A DNA stretch of 64,000 bases from Posidonia oceanica. Lineage: Eukaryota > Streptophyta > Magnoliopsida > Alismatales > Posidoniaceae. The stretch is from assembly GCA_037176725.1 (NCBI GenBank), contig JAZBRS010000054.1:17130001-17194000 (forward strand), in the 5' to 3' direction. The first letter of the stretch is position 1; every line of letters starts with the position of its first letter. The notes beneath the pieces were generated by a model. The model ran no database searches. It had not been told where the DNA came from and saw only the letters and a program-made list of their open reading frames with translations. Positions 23,659 to 35,922 of this stretch are shown here, in pieces. Both the position numbers and the translations under genes were made by a program.

Positions 23659-24220
23659 TGTTGAGTTTTGATTTGAAAACAACCTAATGGACGTCACTGC
23701 ATTCACACAGAGACTTTGCGAACATCCGAAACGGACATCCGCCGAACATTGCAATGACACAAGGATTGAACGGACGTCCGCTGATGGACTACACCATGAC
23801 GAGAGAAAAACATACGTCTGTTCAGGACGCAGGACGTCTGTTGGGCTTGCAGTTTGAAATCTGAGGCTGAACGAACGTTCGCTGTGGGAAAGTTTGTTCT
23901 AAACGAATTCATTTTACCCCACATATGTATATACCATTGTGTTGGGATTTTAGAATAGAGTTGATCTTCCAACCCTTGAGAGTTATTGACGCTGGCAGCT
24001 CTCTCTAGGGTGAGAGTTTTGATCTTTTTTCCCTATCAATCTCTTGTACTTTGTACTCATCTTTGATCATAGTGAAATATCTCTCTACCCCAAAGACGTA
24101 GACCATTTGGTCGAACCTCGTAAATCATTGTGTTTGTTTGTGTACTTTGGCTTATTATGGTTTTTTCTATTTCTCTTTTGTTGTTTGATCTTTGTTCATG
24201 ATGCAAAAGAGGATCGTTTA
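23659..24220 (+). repeat. Left LTR of the copia element
   Basis: Begins TGTTGAGTTTTGATTTG. The right border is blurred because the last bases before the primer binding site appear deleted relative to the right LTR. Confidence 0.8.
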
Positions 24221-24326
24221 CGGTATCAGAGCTTTTGTTGTAGATTCTGATTCAACTACGAAAATGCAAAAGAGGATCGTTTCCGGTATCAGAGCTTTTG
24301 TTGTAGATTTCGATTCAACTACGAAA
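24201..24326 (+). repeat. 63-bp tandem duplication spanning the primer binding site
   Basis: Copies at 24201-24263 and 24264-24326 differ at only a few positions. Each contains GGTATCAGAGC (24222-24232 and 24285-24295). Because 63 is a multiple of 3, the frame stays open across both, running into the gag start at 24327. Confidence 0.9.
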
Positions 24327-26175
24327 ATGACAACAAAGTTTGAAATTAAGAAATACAACCGGAATGTCAACTTCGATTTATGGCAAATAAAGAATGCATG
24401 CAGTTTTGGTTCAACAAGAAGTTTCAAATACGTTGAAGGGAAAGAACAATCAATGACTGAATATGAGAAAGAGGAGACGGATGAAAAAGTCTTGACGAAT
24501 ATTCAACTTTGCTTGTCAAATGAGGTTCTTCGGGAGGTCGTACACGATAAGATTGCGACAAGTCTCTAGCAAAAGCTAGAATCTTTTTACATGACTAAGA
24601 CCCTTGTGAATCAACTACATTTGAAGCAACGGTTGTTTATACTCCGTATGGCTGAAGATACATCTATTAAATCACATCTTGATGATTTCAGTTCAGTTAT
24701 TATAGACTTAGAAAATATGGATGTAAAGATTGAAGATGAAGATCAAACTCTTTTATTATTATATTTGTTACTGTCCTCTTACAAGTATTTTAGGAAAACT
24801 CTCATATACAACAAAGAGGAAATATCAATGGATGATGTTAACTTATCTCTATTCTCGAAAAAATTGATGGATAAGTAATTGACTAATTCTAATGCCAGTG
24901 AAGAGAAAGCTAAAGCTTTTAATGTTAGGGGAAGAAATATGAAACGAAATTCAGCAAACAAATCCAAAGAAAATAGTATGTTTGTAATTACTGCAAGAAG
25001 AAATGACATATCATAGATGATTGCTGGAAGCTCCAGAATAAGAAAAAAGATAGCTTTAAAGATCAGTCGAACAAGCCCAAAGAGAATTCCACAGAGGCAA
25101 GTTATGTAGAGGTAGAATGTTCACATCGTGACTACATGTTTATTGCCATTAACCCATATAGATTAAAAGATGATTGGATTCTAGACTCAGGGTGTACATA
25201 CCATATGTCTTCCAATAAGAATTAGTTCTCTACCTACAGATCTAAAGGTGGAGTTGTACTGATAGGGAATAACTCACAGTCAAAGGCTATTGGGATAGAC
25301 ACAGTTGAGTTGATGATGCATGATGGGACAAAAGTGACATTGACAGATGTCCGACATGTTTTGACAAAGAATCTTATTTTCCTTGGCATTCTAGAAACAA
25401 AAGGGTGCAAGTACTTGGCTAAAGATGAAGTATCGATAGTCATCAAGGATGGCCGTCTTGTCATGTCAGTAAGGAGATTAGGAAATCTCTACATCTTACA
25501 GGGAAGTACAGTTACAGGTGTTGCAGCAGTTACCACTGTTTTATCATCATAGATAGATCGCACCAAGCTATGGCATCTAAGAATGGAACATTTGAGCGAG
25601 AAAGATATAACCATTCTTAGCAGAAAAGGATTTATTGATTTGTAGGGTCCTTCCGAATCCCGTCCAAAGGTGGTGCGAGACATATATTAATCTTCATTGA
25701 TGACTATTCTAGGAAGGTGTGGATTTATACTATTAAATCCAAGGATGAAGTGTTCAATCACTTAAAGCAATGAAAGATACTTATTGAAAGATTGATTTCT
25801 AAGAAAGATTCTGCTGTTAGTTCTTCCGGTGCAGGTATAGATGTGGGTACTAGCGAGCAGGTGGAGCTCGAGTTGAATTTTCATGAGTCAGTACAATCAC
25901 ATATTGACCTTTTTTCTAGTTACCCTCCAGATACGCAGAGTCAGCGTTTGCACATGCATTATCAGTAGCCGAAGAAACTTGTGATGCAAAAGAACCGAGC
26001 AGTTCTTCAGAAGCTGTTTCATCACAAAAGTTTATAGTAAAGTCTCTTCATACTACAAAAGCAGAGTATAGAGCAACAACAAAAGGGATTAAAGAGGCTA
26101 ACATAATGACAAAACCTCTTCTATTGACCAAGTTCAAAGAATATGTGAACTTGATTCGCTTGTGCAGTACGTGAT
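24327..26175 (+). pseudogene. copia gag-pol remnant, deleted and interrupted
   Basis: Gag starts MTTKFEIKKYNRNVNFDLWQ. A stop at about 24567 interrupts it before the UBN2-type segment (LKQRLFILRMAEDTSIKSHL). The zinc knuckle C-X2-C-X4-H-X4-C at about 24983-25020 has a TGA where tryptophan is expected. The protease region keeps WILDSGCTYHMS (about 25170-25210). GAG-pre-integrase has KLWHLRMEHLSEKD, and integrase keeps a stub with FIDDYSRKVWIY (about 25695-25725). Then reverse transcriptase and most of RNase H are deleted. The tail TTKAEYRATTKGIKEANIMT and the PLLLTKF segment correspond to the end of copia RNase H. Confidence 0.85.
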
Positions 26176-26255
26176 ACAGCCTGTCTGGCAGAGAGAGACG
26201 AAGAATGATCATATTCATGATGCAAGAGACGGTTTTTCAAGTTAAGGTAGAAATT

Positions 26256-26767
26256 TATTGAGTTTTGACTTGAAAATAGCCTAACGGACATCCTCTACGT
26301 CACTGCATTCACACATCGACTTTATAGACGTCCGAAACGGACATCCGCTGAAGAATGGCAGCAACACAATAGACTTTGGTTGCAGCTTGAAATCTAGGTC
26401 TGAGCGGACGTCCGTTGCGGGAAAGTTTGTTCTAAATAGACTCATTTTACCCCACATATATATATACTCTTGTATTGGGATTTTAGAGTAGAGTTGATCT
26501 TCCAACTTTTGAGTCTTTGGTGCCGACGCTCTCTTTAGGGTAAGGGTTTTGATCCTTTTTTGTTTTTCCATTAATCTCTTATGCCTTGTACTCATCTTTG
26601 ATCATAGTGAAATCTCTCTCTCTCTTTACCTCAAGGACGTAGACTCTTTGGTCGAACGTCATAAATCCTTGTGTTTGTGTGTGTACTTTGGTTTGTTGTG
26701 GTTTTCTCTATTTTTCCTTTGTCATTTGATTTTTGTTCGTGGTGAAAAAGAGGATCATTCCCTAACA
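26256..26767 (+). repeat. Right LTR of the copia element
   Basis: Pairs with 23659-24220. Ends CTAACA followed by GTAAC, the right copy of the target duplication. Confidence 0.85.
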
Positions 26768-26772
26768 GTAAC

Positions 26773-27330
26773 CTCGAAAGTGCTTTTAAAATGCTTAATC
26801 TAAACAAGCCTTGACTCAGGAATTTCCTAGGCTACATGCCTCCTTATGCCATTTGACAACCTTGCCATAAACAGATAAGAAGCGCAACCAGTAGTCTCTA
26901 ACCTCAATCTTGTGAAGGGGAGTGCATTTAAAAAGGCAACAATACAATTTGGTAGTGGTGCTCTAAAAGCATACAGAATGGCCAGCCAAAAGAGTATGAA
27001 CGATGTAACATTCACCGGAAAGTATGACGATGGTACATGATGAGAAAGCACAATAGAGAAAGGGAATGAACAGTGTGACGATACCGGAAGCTGTCAATCT
27101 ACAGACAGGCAGACAACGGAGTGGTGATGCCAAAGGGAAGAGGGCAGTCGATCCTCTTGAGCGATTGGGAGACCACAACACCACATTTGTTTGTTTTTCA
27201 GAACTTACCTAGTCTATTTTTTTGGCTATTTTAAATGGCAGAAGTATGGTGATGAATTTATTTCGTGTAATGATGGATGGAGCGTTTCTTACCACCCGCT
27301 CTATATATATAATAATAATAATACATTAAA
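26773..27330. other. No gene recognised
   Basis: Short frames on the minus strand only; nothing with family features. An ATA/ATAAT tract lies at about 27302-27322. Confidence 0.4.
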
Positions 27331-27680
27331 ATGGGGTTATATATATGTATGCTGCTAAACCGACTGTATACATCGACTTTTTGTATTTTTCTTCAAGATT
27401 TTCACACTATTCCACAATATAATCCACCTCATATTCTATAATATATTTTAATTTCAAAATTTTTAAAATTAATTTTACCATTAAATAATGCATACAAATT
27501 CAATAACTGAAATTTATTGAAATTTCATGAAACTTGGGACTTTAAAATGGAGGAGTTATGAAACACATATTATAATGAAAATTTAATGACATATACTATT
27601 TTAATGCAATCTCTAATGTTAAAATATTTTTAAATAAATTTAAAAAGAGGTATAATGTGTATACATGTATACAACCCCAT
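27331..27680. mobile_element. 350-bp MITE-like element upstream of CTR1
   Basis: Terminal inverted repeats of about 20 bp: ATGGGGTTATATATATGTAT at left, and ending ATACATGTATACAACCCCAT at right. The interior is AT-rich and non-coding. I see no convincing target duplication, so the superfamily is unknown. It lies about 670 bp before the CTR1 start codon. Confidence 0.55.
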
Positions 27681-28235
27681 TGGGTTCTATATAATAATAT
27701 ATAATAGTAATAACAATATTCAGTGCCATTTGTTCTTGTCCAATACCTTAAACCCCTTGTGGCCTCATCCATTTGCAAAGCATGGCAAAGATTGAAGATT
27801 TTCTTATATGTATTTTTGGCATTTAAAAGGGAAAAAAAATCTATCAGGTTGCGTTTTGACATTTTTGCACGGAGGTTTTGTTTCAGTGCATCTATTACGC
27901 TCTTCAACAACAAATAATAAAAATAATAAAAATCATTGATTCTCTCTGATCCCCAACAACAAAAACAGACACAACTTTTAAGTAAATTTTCGTCCACCTC
28001 TTTTTTGTTTTTTTTTTTCTTCTGAAAAATTCATTCGTTCAGCTCCAGCCTGCAAAAAGCAGAGAAGAGAAGAGAAGGCAAAAAGCAGAGAAGAGCTGCA
28101 GCCTGCAACCTGCAACCTGCAACCGTGAAAGAAAGAGAACGCGAGAAAAGAAAGAGATGCATAATTAATTAAATTAAATTAATTAAGTTAAATGGGGGAG
28201 ACAGGAGACTGATATAATAGTCATATATATTAGTG

Positions 28236-28612
28236 ATGGACGAAGGATGAGGTCCTCGGCACGAGGAGGAGAAGGAGAAGGGTCTCTCTTCCTCTTCAGC
28301 GTTAGTTGGACAAATTGTTATCAATTGATTTCTTCAAGAAGAAATTGTAGCGATGGAATTGCTGGGAAGGCGATCGAACACCAGCAACTACTCCCTTCTA
28401 GCGCAGTTCCCCGACGACGACGACGACCACCACCACCACCAACCCGACAGGAAGCCGGTGCCCGACTGGGACCGTGCCCTGCGGATCGCCGGCTCCGCGG
28501 CCCTCCAGCGCCAGTCCAGCGGCAGCAGCAGCAGCTACGTCGAGAGCTCCTTCTCCGGGGATTACTACTTCCCCGCCAACCACTCTTCCTCTTCTACTTC
28601 TGCTCTTATTGA
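28236..28612 (+). other. Upstream reading frames before CTR1
   Basis: Two ATGs precede the CTR1 start: a five-codon frame (28236-28250) and a 121-codon frame (28247-28612). The longer one overlaps the first 260 bp of CTR1 in another frame. If the leader includes them they should lower translation of CTR1. The transcription start is not known from sequence, so this is conditional. Confidence 0.45.
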
Positions 28613-31600
28613 TCAGGACGCCTTAGCCAATCCCGCTGCCGGAGGGCCCAGGGAGGCGTCTTCTGCTCTGCCCGTCGGCTCGTTACCCACCGTGTCTCCT
28701 TCTTCTTCTTCTTCTTCCAAGAGCTGGGCGCAGCAGGCCGAGGAGACCTACCAGCTTCATCTCGCCCTGGCCCTGCGCCTTTGTTCCTATGCGACCTGCG
28801 CCGATGATCCCTATTTCCTAGATTCCGGAGGAGGAGGAGGAGAAACAGGAGGAGATCGGGCATCCATCTCCCATCGATTCTGGGTAGGTACATCTTCCTA
28901 TTCTTCTTTCTCTCTTTCTTTCCTCTTCTGACTATTATTTTACAAACGGTAGTACTTCACAAATTGAAGACAATAGGACGATTGCCTTCCAGAACTCGGA
29001 TGTATCCGGTGGCTGCTGCAATGTTGGCACCCTTCGATTTCTCTAGGTATCGTTGTTGTTTGTTTCTATGGACACATACAATTCCTTCCTCCCAATCGAT
29101 CGGTGTCATGGAGGGGGTACCTTGAGATGCCTGCCATCCTGTATTTGGGGATTCATTTGGAATAGTTTAGAACCTTTTTTGCAGATTATTAACAGACCAA
29201 TCTATCTGCTATATTCTTAAACCGGACACTAGAATCTTTTCTTCCTTCAAATAAAAAATCATATGCTAAATGCTGATGAAATGTAGGCGTACATAAAAAA
29301 ATGATGGTGATAATTAAGTACAAGTGGAAGTATGTCCTTCACAGAATCACAGTACGTACTTGCAATTTATCCATTGACCCAGTGTTTTCACCACTGACAC
29401 ATCCTGGGCATAATCTATTTCTGCTCTTATGGTTTACCTTTTACTTGATGAGAATTATTCGATGCTTGGCTCCAGCAACAATTGCATTTTCCTGTGATTC
29501 AAATCAACTGCTATCTTTTAGTTGAATCTTGTATTCTTCTTACACCAGGTGAACAGGTGCTTATCTTATCATGACAAGATTCCAGATGGCTTTTACATGA
29601 TTCATGGACTGGACCCATATGTGTGGACTCTATGCACTGATTCTCAAGAAGAGAGTCAGATTCCATCAATTGAGTCTCTAACGAATGTCCAGCCTAGGGA
29701 TTCGACTATTGAAGTAGTTGTCTTAGATAAACACACTGATCCAGATTTAAGGGAATTTCAAAATAAGATAGTTGATCTTTCATGTAGTTGCACTACAACA
29801 AAAGATGTTGTGGACCAGCTTGCGAAGCTCGTCTGTACTCGAATGGGGTGAGCTGGTTGCTTATTATCTTTCTGCTGACAAGGATTTCACTTTGAAAATT
29901 ACTTTTTTCTTTTGACCAATATCTTATTTCCATCACAAGGGGTCCAGTTTCTTCTAACGAAAATGAGATCATTCCCCGGTGGAAAAACTGCTATCAGGTT
30001 CTCAAATCCGGTTCAAGTTCTGTAGTTCTTCCTATTGGAAAGATTTCCGCTGGACTATGTTGTCATCGTGCACTGCTGTTCAAAGTAAGTAATAAATCAA
30101 TATTTTTCAATTCATACTTAATTTAAATGTCAGCTTTAATTTTTCTCTGACTATATTTTCCAAAACAAATGGTGTTTACCTTCATAATGGTTGACCCATA
30201 CAGTATATTATTCCTTACCAGAAATGGATTGAATTTGTGTCCTTGCGCTAATGATTTCTGTATGGATCCATCTAATTTTTATTTTCCTATGATCTGGCAG
30301 ATGTTAGCAGACACCATTGATTTGCCTTGTAGAATTGCCAAGGGCTGCAAGTATTGCAAACGTGATGATGCTTCTTCATGCCTTGTGAAATTTGGTATTG
30401 ACAGGTAAGTGTTGTCATACATACTTTCTATTGTATACATATGCTTTGACAGACCTCTAATTTTAGATGATCCAAGGACCTAACCTGAATGTTCAATACA
30501 ATTCCTGTAACCTGGTTTCTATGTGAAATATCCAACTTTACCAATATTATATTGCATGCAATGAAGTTGGGTGAACACAATGAGACAGAGGAACAAAAAA
30601 AATTCATATGGAATCTACCAGTCACAATCTTGCAGTTGAACTGTATATTCACCTGTCAACTTCCTAAGGCATAGCCTTAATGTCTGTATGTGATATACCT
30701 AAGGCATATCTTGAACATTTAAAACACTTTTGACTTTTAAAAATGCAGGGATATCCTAGGATAGTTGAGGTTTCTGTCAGTAAAATACCAACTTAAACTT
30801 TTGCAGTAAGAAGCAGTCATGCCTTTGTCAACCTATAAGTTATGGTTCTTTCTTTCATATTACACCAGTTTTATATGGTTTTCTGTTCACAACTTGTATG
30901 CACCTGAAAGTAATTTTAGAAAACGTTCTTTACTTTTTTGCATTAATATTTTGCAGGGAATACTTGGTTGATCTAATTGGGAATCCAGGGACACTATCTG
31001 AGCCAGATTCCATACTTAATGGTCCTTCATCCATCTTAATCTCATCACCTTTGCGCCCTCCAAATTTCAACTTAGCTCAAGTTCCCGAGAACTTCAAATC
31101 GCTGGCCAAGCAATTTTTACTGGATTGCCAGTCACTAAATCTTATATTTGGTGATTCTCCTCGAGGTGAGTTTGTATTATTTCCTCTATAGGTTTCCTAA
31201 AATTCAAGTTTCTTGAAGTATTTTGTTTAATTTTTATAGGTAGTACTTCTCCTGTTCCCCAGTAATAAGGATATTTTTGTAGTCATGGACCATGTGCGAA
31301 ACTTTTTTGTGTGATTGAGATATCTAGTTGCATCACTGAACTAGTTCATCAAAACTCTCTAAGGATGTCAAAACTGCTCAATCAATTGATAAGTCATTAT
31401 TCAGTTGGTATTTTTGTGGGCCTACAAGTGAAACTAGGTGGGCATTCATTGCTGTAGATCTAATAAAAGTTTTATATATTGTATCTTTCTCTTCCCACCA
31501 ACATTTAGCGCAACAATTAGAGGTGTAAATCGGGTCGGACCAGTCTTGGACCGGACGGCCTAGCTTTTGGCTCGGCCCAACCCAACCCAACCCAACCCAA

Positions 31601-34600
31601 GAGACGGATGGGCAGGGCCGGCCTAGGCCCATATCGGGCCACGAGCGGTGGCAGGCCTGCCCGGCCCGGTGGACTAGGTGACAATCGAGTTGGGCCCGGG
31701 TCAGCTTGGAAAATTTTAAAAAATAAAATAAAGCAACGGCTGGTCAAAGCAGCCGTTGGATCGAACCAGCCCGGCCTTGCTGCAGGCCCTGGGCCGTGCT
31801 GGGCCGAGGGGTTGGAAAAATCGGCCCGGCCCAACTGGCTAACCAGCTCAGTCCGAAGAGGCCACAGATTTTACGGGCCAGTCCGGCCTAACCCGTTTTA
31901 CACCTTTAGCAACAATGTTGCATTTTGGTCTCTTCTAGAGTTGGGCTTTACAAATCTTGTACTTTCTACTTGTGCATTGATGAACAATTTTATGTGTATC
32001 TGTTTCTACTAATTCTTGCTTTGATTACATAAAATCCATCAATGCAATTGAGACACTTTGGCGATGCTGATATAAGAACGTAACTACTCTTGGGATGTAT
32101 CAATCATGACCTCAGTCTGTTTCAGTAAATCAAAGTGAAAGATGTGTAAGATTTCAGTGCTCCTGCTAAAGTGATGCAGGATCACAAATTTGAAAATTCA
32201 ATATTGATAAATTGCTAATTTTCAATCTCAAATTAACAACCACCAGCACGACCAGTGGCTGCAGTGCCACCACCACAACCACGCCTTTATCCCACTATGT
32301 GGGGTCGGCAATAGGAATCCTCTCTCCATTATTTCTATCTGATACTATTGCTTTTGTTAGTTTATGCATTTTTTAAGTCCTCACTCATTTTTTGTATTCA
32401 TGTAATTTAGGTCTTCCCCCACTCCTATCGCCATCTATATGAATTTGTTCTTCTTTTCCACATGTAAAGATCTTTTTTGGACATGAGCAAACCACCTAAG
32501 ACGGTTTTCTCTCATTTTATCCTGAATTGGTGCTACCCCTATTCTTTCACGAAATAATTAATTTCTTAAGGTACAATGCATGGAAAGTAATTATTCGTAA
32601 ATTGTTTTCAAGTTGCCATAGACTGTACCATGGGTTCTTCAATGATAGTTTGATTTGTTGATCTTCACTTAGACTCACATATACTTTAGGGAGAATCTTC
32701 GAAATTATTTCAATAAAAGTTGTCATGTTCCTCAATCTCCTATAATGACCTTCAATCTGTACATGAACTTCTATGGCTGTAACTATGGTTCTGAGTCTTG
32801 TAGAGTCCTCTTTTAAATTTCAATTGATAGCTAGAATTCAGGGTTATTATGTTTGTCAGGGAAAAAAATTTCTTGATTTCAACTACAGTATTTTCTTAAG
32901 CTAGTCTTCTGGTCCTATGGTTGCTTTTACAAGCTGCACATCACTCTGTGTGTGTGTGTGTGTCACAGGTAATGCTGGTGGTGACGAAGATGTAATTGAT
33001 CCATCTGCCAACAAACACCCCAATGATAAGTATGCAATCTTAACATCCTCCTCAGGCGCCACAGGCAGCAATGCTGATAGTTCTCAGGCCCATAAACCTC
33101 TTAACCAAAAAACTGCTTGGCGTAGTGATTCTGATGAAGATTATCAACGACAGAATCATCTGCAGGTCTTAATCAGCACCCAGCAGATGGTGCAGGAACC
33201 CACTCCATTTAGGAACATCCTTCAAGATGGGCGTGAGTATCATCCTCTACATTTATTTTTCACTCTCGTGCAGACAAAAGCAAAGATTTTAGGTTGAAAA
33301 GGATCCACTGAATGAACTCTACAGTGACCTACCTTTTTCCACAGATGATCTGAATATTCCATGGAGTGACCTTGAATTGAAGGAGAGAATTGGAGCAGGT
33401 ATCTTTTCCTAGTGGACTACCTTTGCCTTTTAGTAAGAATTAGTCAGCTACAACTAATTGCATGTTAGCACTGCCCAGTATAAGAAGCTGATTTGTACAA
33501 GTTGGACTTTTGCACCTTTCAGGTTCTTTTGGAACTGTCCATCGTGCTGATTGGCATGGCTCTGTATGTTCTATGGCATCCTTTCCCCTCTTCTTTTTTT
33601 CCTTTTCATGTCTTTGGATACTTGTTGGCAACCCCAATGCGTCCTTTATGTTCGTGCCAACTGAAAATACAATTACCAGGATGTTGCTGTGAAGATACTC
33701 ATGGACCAAGACTTCCATCCTGAGCGCTTGAAGGAATTCCTAAGAGAGGTATATATCTGTGTAATGACACTGGATTGCTTCGTTTAGCATGTTCAAATGC
33801 TACAAGTTTGTAATTTGTTTATTTGAAACAATGATAGTAGCTCATAGGTTTGAGCTTATACCAAGTAAAACATTTGTATATTGTGCGTGTGTTAAATAGT
33901 TCATTACCAATTTCAAAATTTATGCTATTTCTTTTAAGCAAAGGAAGGAAGAAGTTAGGATTAGTTGTGGAGAGAGGTTGCAGGTTTTAATATCAGTATT
34001 TAATGGGTTTGTGTATTACCGACGTTCCATGTGCTAGGTTGCAATAATGAAAAGCCTGCGGCATCCAAACATTGTACTCTTTATGGGTGCTATCACTCAG
34101 CCACCTAATCTGTCCATTGTTACAGAATATTTATCAAGGTATGCTGTACCACTATTCTCTTCTTCTTTGTATCTTTTCCTCTATCCAAAACATTATTCAC
34201 ATGATTGGAGCATGCATTACTTTCATCAAGATTATAGATTCCTCACCATCTTTCTGAGATAAATAAGTTATGTCAAACTGCAGAGGAAGCTTATATAGGC
34301 TTCTACATAGACAGGGTGCTAGAGAAGTGCTAGATGAGAGGCGTCGCCTGAATATGGCTTTTGATGTGGTAGGTAAAATTACCATGTCAACCCTTCTGAG
34401 TTATTTGGCCTGCATATTTAATTTTAGATACACATTAGTATCCATGATAATTATTACTGAAGTTAAAACTGTTCATTTCATTAAGTTTCATAATGTGTAT
34501 CTCTCTTAACAGGCAAAGGGAATGAATTATCTTCATAGACGCAATCCTCCCATTGTACACCGAGATTTAAAATCTCCAAATCTTTTGGTGGATAAAAAGT

Positions 34601-35922
34601 ATACAGTTAAGGTAAGACTTATGGCCTATTGTTGACACTCACTGAGGATTGAGATAAATTTGCATTTTCTTAAAAAAATTATGTTGGTTCAGATGCCATT
34701 ATTTGTATTTAATATGATGATCCAGGTCTGTGATTTTGGTCTTTCCCGTCTAAAGGCAAATACATTTCTGTCTTCGAAGTCTGCAGCTGGTACGGTAAGT
34801 TGTCCCATACCTTTTTTTCCAATTACTTTGTTTGTGTGGTAATATATTCTTCAACTCAAAACAACTTCTTAACAGCCTGAGTGGATGGCCCCAGAGGTTC
34901 TTCGAGACGAGCCATCAAATGAGAAATCCGACATTTACAGTTTTGGTGTGATATTGTGGGAAATAATGACTTTACAGCAACCATGGAGTAATTTAAATCC
35001 TGCACAGGTTAGTTGTTTCAATTTCTTTTGGAAGTTGAGGTTCTATCTCAACAAGATAACAGTATAGTACTGGTAGATAAACAGAGGGAGTGATATGACA
35101 TCCTCTTGTGATGATAGAACTTCTAAAGTTGCAATCACTAATGGGAAGAAAGAAGTGATATTTCTCTCAAATCCAATGTTGCACTTTGTATGTTATTATG
35201 TTAAAAAAAAAACAAAAAAGAGAAAAAAGGAAATTGTAGTGTATAAGCTGCATGGAGATTGCATCTTCAGGTTGTGAAGGTGGATCACTGCAATTTGTGA
35301 AATTGGAAGGGATTTCATGAACACTATGTCTGTTTTTTATGTTAACTAACATATGTTTGTTGTAAACCTGCAAATAATAATGATATATCATACATCCATG
35401 TTTGGCATCTAGGATGTGGTACTTACAGTGGTTTCAATAGAACTATGATATAGACAAAAAAGAGGATCGAAGAGGAAGTCTTGGAAGTGGCTCCATACTG
35501 ATTCAACAATCTAGTCACTGTACTATTGTAGTTTCTAGAACGAAGGCAATGAAATGTTGCACAATTAATGGAGAGTTTGGTTCTGAAATGAAATCATTTG
35601 TCGTAACAAAGTTTATATTTGTTTTGCCTTTATTTTTCTAACAGGTTGTTGCAGCTGTTGGTTTTCGGAACAGAAGGCTGGAGATTCCCAGTGACATGAA
35701 TCCCCATATAGCAGCATTGATTGAGACTTGCTGGGCTAAGTATGCATAAAAAATTTCTATTTATTCATTTCCTTTTCATAGTGTTCCTTTATGTTTAAAA
35801 TCATTATGTTATAATCATCAAACTGCAGCAAGCCTTGGAAACGACCCTCTTTTGTCAGCATCATGGAATCTTTGAAGCCACTGATTAAGCCACCAACCAC
35901 ACAGACTGTTCTAACTGAGTAG
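28353..35922 (+). CDS. CTR1: CTR1, Raf-like MAP3K, negative regulator of ethylene signalling
   Basis: Serine/threonine kinase that, with ethylene receptors at the ER, phosphorylates EIN2 and silences the response until ethylene binds (family knowledge). My 16 exons, all GT/AG and phase-consistent: 28353-28883, 29549-29847, 29940-30084, 30301-30404, 30957-31165, 32969-33232, 33345-33398, 33523-33563, 33680-33748, 34038-34138, 34284-34368, 34513-34611, 34726-34794, 34876-35007, 35645-35739, 35829-35922; 796 aa. The N-terminus MELLGRRSN...[18 protein letters not shown], and [20 protein letters not shown] are CTR1 hallmarks and fix the start. The EDR1/CTR1 domain covers about residues 150-400. 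In the kinase: glycine loop GAGSFGTV (about 534-541), VAVK lysine 554, HRD aspartate 652, DFG 670-672, MAPE 694-697. Length is near that of Arabidopsis CTR1 (821). All catalytic residues are present. Intron 5 (1.8 kb) holds two transposon insertions. Confidence 0.96.
31518..31908. mobile_element. 391-bp hAT MITE in CTR1 intron 5
   Basis: Ends TAGAGGTGTAAATCGGG and, reversed, TAAAGGTGTAAAACGGG. Flanked by a perfect 8-bp duplication GCAACAAT (31510-31517 and 31909-31916), the hAT signature. The subterminal regions are GC-rich (GGCCCGG, CCCAACCCAACC). A central inverted pair CAACGGCTG/CAGCCGTTG sits at 31734-31758. Too short to code for transposase. It shares ends and hairpin type with the hAT at 36868. 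A perfect duplication suggests a recent insertion. Confidence 0.92.
32255..32556 (-). mobile_element. RTE-type LINE 3' fragment in CTR1 intron 5
   Basis: The minus-strand frame at about 32556-32460 reads [20 protein letters not shown] then WFAHVQKR, the C-terminal signature of plant RTE-clade LINE polyproteins. Downstream, the conserved GCCGACCCCACATAGTGGG lies at about 32293-32311. It is followed by AAAGGC and a GTTGTGGTGGTGG tail that replaces the usual GTT/TTG repeat. Heavily 5'-truncated. No target duplication noted. Confidence 0.7.

Larger units (their letters stand above)
23659..26767 (+). mobile_element. Internally deleted Ty1/copia retrotransposon
   Basis: Two LTRs share GCATTCACACA, CCGAAACGGACATCCGC and TTTTACCCCACATA. 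They lie at 23659-about 24220 and 26256-26767. The element starts TGTTGAG and ends CTAACA. It is flanked by GTAGC (23654-23658) and GTAAC (26768-26772), a 5-bp duplication with one mismatch. A primer binding site of the initiator-tRNA-Met type (GGTATCAGAGC) follows the left LTR, and a purine-rich tract (AAGGTAGAAAT) precedes the right one. The right LTR begins TA rather than TG. The LTRs differ at many sites, so the insertion is old. It cannot move by itself, because the reverse transcriptase is missing. Confidence 0.9.
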
